Assembly (NCBI GenBank): GCA_022826905.1
Contig: JAJDUA010000018.1
Span: 1 to 59,056, forward strand
Length of the DNA: 59,056 nt
Direction of reading: 5' to 3'
Origin: Candidatus Dadabacteria bacterium
GTDB taxonomy: Bacteria > Desulfobacterota_D > UBA1144 > Nemesobacterales > Nemesobacteraceae
The translations under genes and the position numbers were made by a program. The first letter of the stretch is position 1; the number at the start of each line of letters is the position of its first letter. Shown piece by piece: positions 17,203 through 25,434 of the stretch. Under the pieces are notes generated by a model. The model was not told the origin of the DNA. It saw nothing but the letters and a program-made list of their open reading frames with translations, and did not search any database.

Positions 17203-18501
17203 ATGAAGTTTGACATAGTAACAATTTTCCCCGGTTTTTTTGATTCCGTTTTTTCGTTCGGAGTGATAAGCAGGGCCGTTGAGAACAAGGCGGTGGAGAT
17301 AAATGTCCACGACCTGAGAGCTTATTCAGCGGAGAAGCATGGAAAAACGGATGATACTCCGTACGGAGGGGGAAGCGGAATGCTAATGACCCCAGAACCG
17401 ATAGGGAATGCCATCGGTCGTATAAGGGAAAAAGGACTTCGCTCCGCCGTAATCCTCACGACTCCCAAGGGAGAGGAATTTGATGACCGCAAGGCGCAGG
17501 AACTTTGCGGATTTGAGCAGCTGATAATCCTATGCGGTCGGTATGAAGGGGTGGACGACAGGGTGAGTGAACTTTACGTTGACATGGAGATATCAACCGG
17601 GAAGTACATAAATTCCGGGGGAGAGTACGCATGTTCCCTGATAGTGGATGCCGTATCAAGATACCTTCCAGGAGTTCTCGGAAACACCGAGTCTCTTGCT
17701 TCTGAGTCTCTTACAAACGGGCTTCTTGAGTATCCTCAGTATACGAAGCCGCGTACATACAAGGGAAAGAAGGTCCCCGAGGTGCTTCTTTCGGGAGATC
17801 ACGAAAAAATAAGGAGGTGGAGGAGGCGGGAGAGCATAAAAAACACTTTCATGCAGAACCCCGCTTGCCTTGATGACGCGCAGCTCTCCGAAGAAGAAGA
17901 CGCCTTTCTGAAAGGACTTAGGGCCGAGGATTCCCCCGGTTTCAGGGTTTACATAGCCCTTGTTCATTATCCGGCGTATAACAGCCGTCTCGAAGTTGTC
18001 CCGACAGCCTTTAAGAGCATAGATGCGCACGATATATCAAGGGATGCTACTACGTACGGAGTCAAAAAATTCTATCTGATAAACCCTGTCGAAGAGCAGC
18101 GCCGACTTGCGGGTAGACTCGTTGATCACTGGATCAATGGAGAGGGAAGAAATTTTAACGAGACCAAAAGCAAGGCTTTCGGCATCATAAGCATAATGAG
18201 TGCTATCGAGGAGGCCGTCGAGCAGATAGAGAAAATTGAAGGGGAAAAACCCAAAATAGTAGTTACTGACGCCCGCTTTTCAGATGATATGACTGGCTAC
18301 CGGGAGCTTCGGGAAAAAATATTCGAAAACACAGAGCCTTTTCTGATTCTTTTTGGTACGGGATGGGGACTCACGCTTGAGACGATAAAGGCAGCCGATT
18401 ATGTGCTGAAACCTATAAATGGCTACAGTGAATTCAACCATCTTTCGGTAAGAAGTGCGGCTGCCATAGTGCTTGACAGGCTGCTTTCCTTCGGAGCCTG
18501 A
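17203..18501 (+). CDS. trmD: tRNA (guanosine37-N1)-methyltransferase TrmD fused to a second SPOUT-type RNA methyltransferase domain
   Basis: The 432-residue protein joins two domains. Residues 1-225 are TrmD, which makes m1G37 in tRNA: it has FDIVTIFPGFFDS, DDTPYGGGSGM, CGRYEGVD and GLLEYPQYTKP. Residues 246-432 match the C-terminal family found as a separate gene between trmD and rplS in many deltaproteobacteria (FRVYIALVHYPAYN, FGTGWGLT, LSVRSAAAIVLDRLL), a putative RNA methyltransferase. In the TrmD part the arginine equivalent to E. coli Arg154 is kept (Arg153), but the Asp169 position reads Glu168, and the usual GDYVLTGGE reads GKYINSGGE. The activity is probable but deserves checking. 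Confidence 0.9.
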   Translation: MKFDIVTIFPGFFDSVFSFGVISRAVENKAVEINVHDLRAYSAEKHGKTDDTPYGGGSGMLMTPEPIGNAIGRIREKGLRSAVILTTPKGEEFDDRKAQELCGFEQLIILCGRYEGVDDRVSELYVDMEISTGKYINSGGEYACSLIVDAVSRYLPGVLGNTESLASESLTNGLLEYPQYTKPRTYKGKKVPEVLLSGDHEKIRRWRRRESIKNTFMQNPACLDDAQLSEEEDAFLKGLRAEDSPGFRVYIALVHYPAYNSRLEVVPTAFKSIDAHDISRDATTYGVKKFYLINPVEEQRRLAGRLVDHWINGEGRNFNETKSKAFGIISIMSAIEEAVEQIEKIEGEKPKIVVTDARFSDDMTGYRELREKIFENTEPFLILFGTGWGLTLETIKAADYVLKPINGYSEFNHLSVRSAAAIVLDRLLSFGA

Positions 18502-18564
18502 TTCGTTGAGACAGGTGCTTTGAAGAGACCCCGAGAGCGACTGAAAAAAAGCCCTTCTAATATT

Positions 18565-18593
18565 TTGACAATCCCAAAGAGGTTCTGTATATT
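18565..18593 (+). promoter_or_regulatory. Strong candidate promoter for rplS
   Basis: A perfect TTGACA at 18565-18570 and TATATT at 18588-18593 are exactly 17 bases apart. Transcription would start near 18600, about 24 bases before the rplS ATG. This is the best sigma70-like match seen in the window and lies within the 122-base gap after trmD. Confidence 0.65.
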
Positions 18594-18623
18594 CAACATC
18601 CCGCGAAAAGGAAAATTAAGAGA

Positions 18624-18968
18624 ATGGGAATTATAGCAGAAGTTGAAAAAAAGCACCTGAGAATAGACCTGCCGGAGTTTCGCGCCGGGGACACGGTATC
18701 GGTCCACTACAACATCAAGGAAGGTGAAAGGAGAAGGATCCAGGTCTTCGAAGGTACCGTGATAGCCAAAAAAGGTTCCGGCTTCAGGGAGACTTTCACG
18801 GTAAGGAAGGTTTCCTACGGTATTGGTGTTGAGAGAATTTTTCCCCTGCATTCCCCGCTTATAGGGAAAATAGAAGTAAAAAGAAAAGGCCGCGTAAGAA
18901 GAGCCAAGCTTTACTATCTAAGAGGTCTTTCAAAGAAAGCCAGCAGAATAAGGGAGAGAACCTCCTAG
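18624..18968 (+). CDS. rplS: Ribosomal protein bL19
   Basis: This 114-residue large-subunit protein lies at the 30S-50S interface. The family body is clear: [32 protein letters not shown], and the end [17 protein letters not shown]. Length is normal. It closes the ffh-trmD operon but has its own likely promoter. Its last four bases overlap the end of the convergent phosphatidyltransferase gene. Confidence 0.97.
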   Translation: MGIIAEVEKKHLRIDLPEFRAGDTVSVHYNIKEGERRRIQVFEGTVIAKKGSGFRETFTVRKVSYGIGVERIFPLHSPLIGKIEVKRKGRVRRAKLYYLRGLSKKASRIRERTS

Positions 18969-19708
18969 TCCGCGGCTTTTGCAGTTCCGTCAGTCTCGCC
19001 GTTTCCGGCATCCTCCATCTTGCCCATTACATGAGCCATTCTCTCTATTGAAGTGTAGAAGGAAAAGAGGAAGAGAATGATGACTGAGAGTTTCAGAAGG
19101 TAATCCCTGCTTTCAAGTCCCATAAGGAAGGTAACTATATTGCCAAGGAAGTTAAACGCCGCTAGGACTCCCAAGTAAACTACCCTTTCAGCCCTCTGCA
19201 TCATTCCCACCTCGCAGTCGATTCCAAGTCCCTCAGCTCTGGCCTTTGTGTAGCTGACCATCATGGAGCAGCTGACTATAAGGAAAACGATATAAACCAA
19301 AAAGGTGTCTCTGAAAAAGCTCAGAAGACCCAGGTAGATAAGAACTTCTGAATATCTGTCCACACAAGAGTCAAAAAAAGCTCCCTTGGGTGAATTAAGG
19401 CCTTGGGCTCTTGCCACTCTCCCATCGAAGATGTCAAAAGTCGAGCCGGCCAGCAGCAGAACTCCGGCTATGAAAATCATGCCCAGATGGAAAAACCACC
19501 CCGCAAGTGCGGAAACCACTAGGGTAGTAATGGTGAGTACGTTGGGGCGAAATTTCCTTTCTATAAGAAAATCCTCTATGGGTTTCATGAGAAAAACCCA
19601 CCAAGACTTGATCCCGCCTGAGAGAAGTTTGGAGGAGTCCGGTTTTCTTCCGGTCTTAGATCTCTCGTCAGCGTCCTCGGGGCTAGGTGTTGACCATTCG
19701 TTTTCCAT
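18965..19708 (-). CDS. CDP-alcohol phosphatidyltransferase family membrane protein
   Basis: The 247-residue protein carries the complete active-site signature: Asp92, Asp95, Gly96, Ala99, Arg100, Gly109, Asp113 and Asp117. These residues bind the metal ions and the CDP-alcohol. About five to six membrane spans follow a hydrophilic N-terminus. The family makes phosphatidylglycerophosphate, phosphatidylinositol phosphate and related lipids; which one cannot be told from sequence by eye. It lies downstream of the SPOR gene. Confidence 0.85.
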   Translation of the reverse strand: MENEWSTPSPEDADERSKTGRKPDSSKLLSGGIKSWWVFLMKPIEDFLIERKFRPNVLTITTLVVSALAGWFFHLGMIFIAGVLLLAGSTFDIFDGRVARAQGLNSPKGAFFDSCVDRYSEVLIYLGLLSFFRDTFLVYIVFLIVSCSMMVSYTKARAEGLGIDCEVGMMQRAERVVYLGVLAAFNFLGNIVTFLMGLESRDYLLKLSVIILFLFSFYTSIERMAHVMGKMEDAGNGETDGTAKAAD

Positions 19709-19750
19709 GAAAAGATAATACCCTGTAACTTACTCTGTAGTCTATTGCGA

Positions 19751-19773
19751 GAAGACGGCATACAGCCGTCCTC
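19751..19773 (-). terminator. Stem-loop just after the SPOR gene, possible terminator
   Basis: On the minus strand the RNA would form a 9-base-pair stem (GAGGACGGC with GCCGUCUUC, one G-U pair) with a 5-base loop. It lies six bases past the SPOR gene stop. No run of U follows, so it may act through Rho, protect the 3' end, or do nothing. Confidence 0.35.
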
Positions 19774-19779
19774 TAACGT

Positions 19780-20307
19780 TCAGTCGTTAACAGTTACGTA
19801 GAACTTGAAATCCCTTTCTCTTTCCTTTATCTCGTTTCCGTATTCCCGCGCCTGTTCCTTGGATTGAAAGGTTCCTATCCTCACTCTGTAGAAGGTTGTG
19901 ATTTCAGAAGGCGAGTACTCCCTTATAAAAGCGGGATATCCCCTGTCTTTGTAGAATCTCACAGTTCTGTTAGCGACTTTCTTGCTCAGGAAAGAGCTGA
20001 CCTGAATGGTGTATTTATGGTCAGGATTGATCATCGCTGACAGGTACTTGTCACGGGCGGATGTGTCTTTTTCATCCGGAGTGACGACCGGTTTTTCCAC
20101 TTCGCCGCTTGGGGTTTTCTCTCGTGAGGCAAACGAAAACAGTTTTTCCAGCAGTCCGGGAGATTTTTCCGCCGAGACAGGCTCGTCCGCGGGGATAAAT
20201 TTTTTCCCCACCACGACTCCCAAGGAAAACACCATTGTGAAAACAACGAGAAAAACCAGAGAAAGCCGCAAAATCCGGGGATTTTTTCCTTTTTTTTCTT
20301 CAGCCAT
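19780..20307 (-). CDS. SPOR-domain protein, single-pass membrane
   Basis: The 175-residue protein has a lysine-rich cytoplasmic tip, one membrane span (about residues 14-34), a charged linker, and a C-terminal SPOR domain (about 95-175, beginning near YTIQVSSF and containing YRVRIGTF). SPOR domains bind glycan strands stripped of stem peptides at the division site. It starts just after argS, a pairing also seen in proteobacteria. It is likely a septal envelope protein; the exact role is not known. Confidence 0.85.
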   Translation of the reverse strand: MAEEKKGKNPRILRLSLVFLVVFTMVFSLGVVVGKKFIPADEPVSAEKSPGLLEKLFSFASREKTPSGEVEKPVVTPDEKDTSARDKYLSAMINPDHKYTIQVSSFLSKKVANRTVRFYKDRGYPAFIREYSPSEITTFYRVRIGTFQSKEQAREYGNEIKERERDFKFYVTVND

Positions 20308-20308
20308 T

Positions 20309-21982
20309 TTACATGCTTCTGGGGGCCTTTATTCCGAGAAGACCGAGACCGTTTTCTATTACCACCTGTACGCAGCGTGCCAGATAAAGCCTTGCGGAGG
20401 CCATACCGGCATTCTCCGAGTCCAGAATTCTCGTCTTATTGTAATAAAAATGGAACTCGGCCGCCAATTCCTGAAGATAATAAACCACTTTGTGCGGGGA
20501 AAGCGACTCGGCCGCCGAACGGACTACTTCGGGGAACCTGAGAAGTGTTTTCATTATGCTTCGCTCCTCATCGTCTGAAAGGAGATTAAGATGCTCCTCC
20601 GAGGCACTGACTCCCGCTTCCTCGGAGTTTCTTATCAGGCTTGAAATTCTAGCGTTTGCGTACTGAACATAGTAAACGGGATTTTCGCTGGACTCTTTTT
20701 TCGCCAGTGAAAGATCGAAATCAAGGTGACTGTCGGAGCTTCTCATGAGCAAAAAGAATCTTGTGGCGTCACACCCGACTTCGCGAAGCACTTCGCGAAG
20801 CGTAACGAAATCTCCCGCTCTTTTCGACATCGGGACTTCCACCCCGTCTCTTACGAGCCTAACGAATTGTATAAGGAGCACACTTAGGGAAGATTCATTC
20901 AGGCCGAGAGCCTTCATGGAGGACTTGAGACGCGATACGTGGCTGTGGTGATCGGCCCCCCAGACGTTTATTAGCTTGGAAAATCCTCTTGAATATTTAT
21001 CCACATGATAAGCTATGTCAGATAGAAAGTAAGTCGGAGAACCGTCTTTTTTTATTATTACCCAGTCCTTGCCGTCCCCGTACAGGGAAGCCCTGAACCA
21101 GAGCGCCTGCTCCTTTTTCTCAACTGCCCCAATATCCTCGAGTTCGGAAAGGGTGTTACCCAGTTTTCCCTCTTGCGAACCGCGGCCGTGTATTTCGGTT
21201 CTCTCGCTGTACCAGTTGTCAAAATCGACCCTCAGGTCCGCGAGGTCAGTTTTTATTTCCTCAAGAAGCCTTGAGTAGGCAAACTCCCTGCAGAGCTCGA
21301 TAACTTCCGATTCATCCCCGGGTACTTGAGGGCATTCTTCCGATTTCTCTATTTCCCCGGCGAGTTCCGAGATGTACTCTCCGCGATAGCCGTCTTCAGG
21401 AAGCTCTCTTTGGAGTCCGCGGGACCTCGCAAGAGCCGAGTATACCGACTCGCCTAGCATATCCATCTGCCTGCCCGCGTCATTTATGTAGAACTCTCTG
21501 GTCACTTCGTATCCGCAAAAGGAAAGTATTCTGCACACCGAGTCTCCGACAACGGCGTTTCGGGCGTGGCCGAAATGAAGGTAGCCCGTAGGATTGGCGC
21601 TTACGAATTCAACTATCACTTTCTCTGCGGAACCCTCGCGGGAGGCTCCGTACTTTTCGCCGAGACGGAGAATTTCTCTAAGTTGTGATTCGAACAGGGT
21701 TTCGTTAACGAAAAAATTTATGAATCCCGGCCCCGCGATATCAAGCCTTTCTATGAAACCGTGGCGGCGCTGCTCTATTTCCCCGACTATTTTTTGCGCG
21801 ACTTCACGGGGATTTTCACCCATCGTGCTTCCTATGACGAGCGCCGCATTCGTGGAGAAATCTCCGAACTCCTTTTTTTTCGGTACCGATACCTCGAACT
21901 CTGTTTCCTTTTCCGTTGGGTTTCCGGGTAACGCGAGCGAATCCACGGACTCTTTTATGATTTTCAGTATTTCGTCTTTCAT
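20309..21982 (-). CDS. argS: Arginyl-tRNA synthetase
   Basis: The 557-residue class I synthetase charges tRNA-Arg. The HIGH-like motif is in YLHFGHARN, the adapted second motif is MSKRAGDFVTL, and the N-terminal Add-1 domain and C-terminal DALR anticodon domain (from about residue 440) are present. The ATG at 21982 is preferred to a UUG 48 bases upstream, because the upstream frame overlaps the preceding phosphatase gene and adds nothing conserved. It lies 19 bases behind that gene. Confidence 0.96.
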   Translation of the reverse strand: MKDEILKIIKESVDSLALPGNPTEKETEFEVSVPKKKEFGDFSTNAALVIGSTMGENPREVAQKIVGEIEQRRHGFIERLDIAGPGFINFFVNETLFESQLREILRLGEKYGASREGSAEKVIVEFVSANPTGYLHFGHARNAVVGDSVCRILSFCGYEVTREFYINDAGRQMDMLGESVYSALARSRGLQRELPEDGYRGEYISELAGEIEKSEECPQVPGDESEVIELCREFAYSRLLEEIKTDLADLRVDFDNWYSERTEIHGRGSQEGKLGNTLSELEDIGAVEKKEQALWFRASLYGDGKDWVIIKKDGSPTYFLSDIAYHVDKYSRGFSKLINVWGADHHSHVSRLKSSMKALGLNESSLSVLLIQFVRLVRDGVEVPMSKRAGDFVTLREVLREVGCDATRFFLLMRSSDSHLDFDLSLAKKESSENPVYYVQYANARISSLIRNSEEAGVSASEEHLNLLSDDEERSIMKTLLRFPEVVRSAAESLSPHKVVYYLQELAAEFHFYYNKTRILDSENAGMASARLYLARCVQVVIENGLGLLGIKAPRSM

Positions 21983-22001
21983 GGGTTTTTTGCGACCTGA
22001 C

Positions 22002-22625
22002 TTACTCGACGGGAGGGTGCAGGTGATCAATATCGTTAAGGGATATTATAACGAACCTGTCATCGTATATTTCAACGACGCTTTTTGAGGCTTCTTCTAC
22101 TATGTAATCGCGCAATTCCTTAAGAGAGCTCCCGGTAAAGCTGCAAAGCAGCGTGCCTATAACCATATTGTGGCTTACGACGACTATGTTCTGTGATCCG
22201 AAACGGTTTTTAATATCTGCTATGGCGTCAAGAGCTCTTTGCTGAACGCCTTTTAATGACTCTCCGCCCGGTAACTGCAGGGTTTCCGGGTCTTTGCGCC
22301 AGTGCTCAAGCACGTCAGAATATTTCTCTCTTATGTAAGAGAAATCAAGGCCCTCGAAAATCCCCTGATCCATTTCCCGCAGATCATCCCTGATGTCAAC
22401 GTCAATTGAGTGATACGCGGCGATTTTCTCCGCCGTCGTCTTCGCCCTTGCGAGGTTGCTTGAGTATATGCGGTCGATAATCTCATCCTTAAGAGAGAAA
22501 GCCACTTTCTCCGCCTGCTCCTCTCCGGTGGTGTTAAGCGGAACGTCGCTTATCCCCTGGCATCTTCCGCTTTCGTTCCAGTCTGTTTTTCCGTGTCTTA
22601 CGAGTATAAGCCGCATGTGAGTCAC
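22002..22625 (-). CDS. Histidine phosphatase family protein (phosphoglycerate mutase-like)
   Basis: The protein is 207 residues from the GTG at 22625, or 204 from an ATG at 22616. The catalytic histidine is in LILVRHGKTDWN and the second histidine in VVSHNMVIG, with SNLARAKTTAEKI between. The family includes GpmB-like phosphatases, alpha-ribazole phosphatase and true mutases; the substrate is unclear. The GTG overlaps the tolA stop as GTGA, which suggests coupling. It separates tolA from argS. Confidence 0.85.
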   Translation of the reverse strand: MTHMRLILVRHGKTDWNESGRCQGISDVPLNTTGEEQAEKVAFSLKDEIIDRIYSSNLARAKTTAEKIAAYHSIDVDIRDDLREMDQGIFEGLDFSYIREKYSDVLEHWRKDPETLQLPGGESLKGVQQRALDAIADIKNRFGSQNIVVVSHNMVIGTLLCSFTGSSLKELRDYIVEEASKSVVEIYDDRFVIISLNDIDHLHPPVE

Positions 22626-23482
22626 TTTTTGCTTTGACAGGAGATGACAAAGAAATCTGACTTTATTCTTTCTCTCAGCTCACTTGGCGGAGGAGGGAGA
22701 GGCGAAGAGTCCTCTACGGCCTTTATGCAGTAAGAGTCGAACTTCACGTTTCCGGAACTTCTTTCTATTCCCACATCGTACACTTCGCCGGTTTCTGTCA
22801 TGTAAAAATTTACCTGAGCCGCGAGAAGGATGCTGGAATCTATGTTAAGTGGCAGGATCAGGTTTCTCTGTATTCGTTTCGATATTGTTCTGTAATAGAC
22901 GTCAAGCACAAGTGATATGACTCCCGGGCCGGATTCTTTGGAAGCCGGTTCGACAGACGCTTGTTGGGCGCTTTTCTTGATGCTGCTTAAAACGGATTCC
23001 TTTTTGATGTTCCTGATCACTTCTTTTCTTCCGGATTCAAAAGCTTTTTTCTCAGCGGCATCTTCTTTCTTTTTGGTTTCCGGTTGTGTGCTCGGCGGTG
23101 TCTCCTTGCTTGCCGCTGCAGGTTCTTTTGGCTTGGGGGCGGGTTTTGTCTTTGCAGGGGCGCTTCTGGGTTTCTTTTCTTTTTTCGGTGGCGCAGCCTT
23201 CGGGTGCGCTTTTTTCTTCTGGGGAGGCTTTACCTGCTCCTTCGGAGGTTTTTTGATTTTCTTTGCGGTTTTCTCCGGTTTCCGGGGATTGCCGGGAGTC
23301 TTGGCAGCTGATTTTTTCTCGCTGGCACGCGGAGCTTGGGTTGAGAGTGACACTTCTATTGATTGCTCAGGGGAGACCTGCTCGTGCCTTCCGACTCCAA
23401 GAGCAAGCAGGCAGACAATCAGCAGATGAAGACCCAGGGAAATAAAAAACCCCTTACGAAACTGATTCTTTTCTCCCTTCAT
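22622..23482 (-). CDS. tolA: TolA/TonB-family periplasm-spanning protein
   Basis: The 286-residue protein has an N-terminal membrane anchor (about residues 11-27) and a long lysine/proline/alanine-rich stretch (about 40-150) that would extend through the periplasm. A globular C-terminal domain from about residue 190 contains VNFYMTETGEVYDVGIERSSG, as in TolA and TonB C-terminal folds. It follows TolQ and TolR, so it is called TolA of the energised outer-membrane constriction system; a TonB role is the alternative. No tolB or pal gene follows. Confidence 0.75.
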   Translation of the reverse strand: MKGEKNQFRKGFFISLGLHLLIVCLLALGVGRHEQVSPEQSIEVSLSTQAPRASEKKSAAKTPGNPRKPEKTAKKIKKPPKEQVKPPQKKKAHPKAAPPKKEKKPRSAPAKTKPAPKPKEPAAASKETPPSTQPETKKKEDAAEKKAFESGRKEVIRNIKKESVLSSIKKSAQQASVEPASKESGPGVISLVLDVYYRTISKRIQRNLILPLNIDSSILLAAQVNFYMTETGEVYDVGIERSSGNVKFDSYCIKAVEDSSPLPPPPSELRERIKSDFFVISCQSKK

Positions 23483-23498
23483 CTTTTTACATGTCCGC

Positions 23499-23942
23499 TT
23501 ATTTGTCCCTTATGTTCTTTGACTCCGTGATCAGGCTCAGCTTTTCAACGCCAGTTTTCTTTACCTCGTCTATGACCTTTACCACGAATCCGTATTTGAC
23601 TGATTTATCGGCTCTGAGAAAAACCCGTCCGTTCTCGGGCGTGGTTCCCTCCGCCGCCATTAATTTACTGAGAGCGGCTGCGATTTCTCGAAGCGAGTAG
23701 CGTGTGTCTTCAAGAAATATATTTCCGGATTTGGTTATGGTCACGGTTATCTGTTTCTGGTCTTTTACCGGGATTTTGGAAGATGCCGTCTGCGGAAGGC
23801 TCACCTTGACTCCTTGGTAAAGTATGGGAGTTGTGACCATGAAGATAACCAGCAGAACCAGCATTACGTCGACAAACGGGGTGACGTTTATCTCGGAGAG
23901 AACTGACTTGCGCTGTCCGACATTAAAATTTCCTGCTGCCAT
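23499..23942 (-). CDS. tolR: TolR/ExbD-family proton-motive-force transducer subunit
   Basis: The 147-residue protein has a single membrane span beginning with FVDVMLVLLVIFMV; the aspartate (Asp25) is the conserved residue of the proton pathway. The remaining periplasmic domain is the usual TolR/ExbD size. It works with the TolQ-type channel next upstream and with TolA. Spacing to both neighbours is 16 bases. Confidence 0.9.
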   Translation of the reverse strand: MAAGNFNVGQRKSVLSEINVTPFVDVMLVLLVIFMVTTPILYQGVKVSLPQTASSKIPVKDQKQITVTITKSGNIFLEDTRYSLREIAAALSKLMAAEGTTPENGRVFLRADKSVKYGFVVKVIDEVKKTGVEKLSLITESKNIRDK

Positions 23943-23958
23943 GTGGCGAAATTCTCCG

Positions 23959-24675
23959 CTACCTGTTTAGATACCGCTCCGCCGTGTTCAGAAATCCGGC
24001 GCAGAAATGCTCCATTTCCACCTCCATGGCCCTTACTCTGTTGACGAAGTAGTTATAGGCTATTGTGGCGGGGATGGCGGCCGCAAGGCCGATAGCGGTC
24101 GCTATAAGCGCCTCCGCGATTCCCGGAGCCACGACCTCAAGCGAGGGAACCCCTTTGCTTCCCGCAAGTCCTATAAAGGAGTTCATAATTCCCCACACGG
24201 TTCCGAACAGTCCTATGAACGGAGCTGAACTGCCGGTGGTTGCCAGGAAAACCAGAGATTTTTCAAGTTTCGAAGCCTCTTTGGTCATCGCTCTGTTAAG
24301 CGCCCTCTCCACAAGGTCTATGGATTCGGAGCGGGAAGAAATATCTGCGGGCCCATTTGGGTCAAGTTCGCTACGGCTTTTCTTCTTGTCCGTTTTTATT
24401 ACTTCCGCGTAGCCGGCCCTGAACAGCTCGGCAACCGGACCGCCGACTTTCTCCGAGAAGGAAAGAAGCGATCTCATGTCTTCGTTTGAATGGTAAAGAT
24501 TGAGAAACGCGGTTGATTTTTTGGAAGAACTTCTTAGAAGGCGGAATTTCGTGTAGATAATCGCCCAGGAAAAAACAGACATGAAAACTAGAAGCAGAAG
24601 CACGGCCTTGACCACCGGCCCGGTGCTTACAAGCAACATTAATACGTTGTTCGTTCCTTCCGTGAAGAGATTCAT
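23959..24675 (-). CDS. tolQ: TolQ/ExbB-family proton channel subunit
   Basis: The 238-residue inner-membrane protein has three hydrophobic segments (about 18-40, 140-165 and 180-205) and the family core APFIGLFGTVWGIMNSF followed by GIAEALIATAIGLAAAIPA. It forms the pentameric proton channel with TolR. It is the first gene of the tolQ-tolR-tolA-phosphatase-argS-SPOR run. A large inverted repeat lies 32 bases upstream of its ATG. Confidence 0.9.
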   Translation of the reverse strand: MNLFTEGTNNVLMLLVSTGPVVKAVLLLLVFMSVFSWAIIYTKFRLLRSSSKKSTAFLNLYHSNEDMRSLLSFSEKVGGPVAELFRAGYAEVIKTDKKKSRSELDPNGPADISSRSESIDLVERALNRAMTKEASKLEKSLVFLATTGSSAPFIGLFGTVWGIMNSFIGLAGSKGVPSLEVVAPGIAEALIATAIGLAAAIPATIAYNYFVNRVRAMEVEMEHFCAGFLNTAERYLNR

Positions 24676-24706
24676 AAAGTGGGTCTAGGAGAAAATCGAA
24701 AACCCT

Positions 24707-24771
24707 CGTTCCGCCCATAAACTCATGTCGCGGGCGACACTCAGATGGATAACCTGATTATGGACGGAACG
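24707..24771. repeat. Large imperfect inverted repeat upstream of tolQ
   Basis: Arms CGTTCCGCCCATAA (24707-24720) and TTATGGACGGAACG (24758-24771) are complementary at 13 of 14 positions, with one further outer pair. The 37-base interior holds a second small hairpin, TGTCG-CGGG-CGACA (24726-24739). It lies between the divergent tolQ and exported-protein genes, inside the likely tolQ leader. Function is unknown. Confidence 0.6.
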
Positions 24772-24964
24772 ATGACCGCCGCATAAATCAAACCGTAAAA
24801 TCCTACATTCTAACCTACCTGTTTTGAGGAAAAGATAAAATCGCTCGAAAATTGTGTTTGGGGTTGTAATTAAAACGTTGCGCTGGCGGATTGATGCCGT
24901 TACCCTTTTGTCATTCGGGTATTGGAATTAAAAAAGGTTTGAATTTTCAACAGGGAGGGATTTT

Positions 24965-25411
24965 ATGTCGAAAAAACATTGTTTTCCGGCCGTTTTCATC
25001 TTGATTTTCTTCCTCGTGACCACCACGGTCGTTAGCGCGGAAGAGGATAGGTATACGATTGTAGTGGAAGAGAGTTTCTATACAGTGGCGCCCGAGAACC
25101 GCGAGGAATTTCTCAGGGTATACAGAACCCGTCTTTTTCCTTTCTGGCAGGAAATGAAAAAAAGAGGCATCACCGTTGACGATTACAGGATGTATTCACA
25201 GAGAATACATACCATAAAGCCGCTTTGGACCTACAAAACCGTGGTAAAATTCAAAAACTATGCGGCGATAGACGAGTGGCTTGAGGTGAGAGACGAAGTA
25301 TACGGGAAATTATTTCCCGGGGAGAAGGGTTACAAGGAGCCGAGAAAAATAATAGACTCCATCTCCGGGAATCACTGGGATGAGTTCATAAGGGAAATAC
25401 CGCTTGACTGA
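24965..25411 (+). CDS. Small exported protein of unknown function
   Basis: The 148-residue protein starts with a typical signal peptide (lysines, a hydrophobic core to about residue 22, then VVSAEE with a probable cut after Ala). The mature part of about 122 residues is rich in aromatic and charged residues and reads like a single alpha/beta domain, with a repeated Trp-containing pattern (FPFWQEMKKRG, LWTYKTVVKF). It faintly recalls dimeric alpha-beta barrel proteins of the NIPSNAP type, which is only an impression. AGGGAGG lies upstream of the ATG. It stands alone between tolQ (divergent) and ruvB (convergent). Confidence 0.7.
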   Translation: MSKKHCFPAVFILIFFLVTTTVVSAEEDRYTIVVEESFYTVAPENREEFLRVYRTRLFPFWQEMKKRGITVDDYRMYSQRIHTIKPLWTYKTVVKFKNYAAIDEWLEVRDEVYGKLFPGEKGYKEPRKIIDSISGNHWDEFIREIPLD

Positions 25412-25434
25412 ATGTCTTCAGCTTTTTGCTCGGG

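Noticed and set aside
22917-23429. 170-codon plus-strand hydrophobic frame opposite tolA
   Set aside because: The phenylalanine- and glycine-rich sequence comes from complementing the lysine/proline-rich linker of TolA, so the apparent membrane protein is an artefact.
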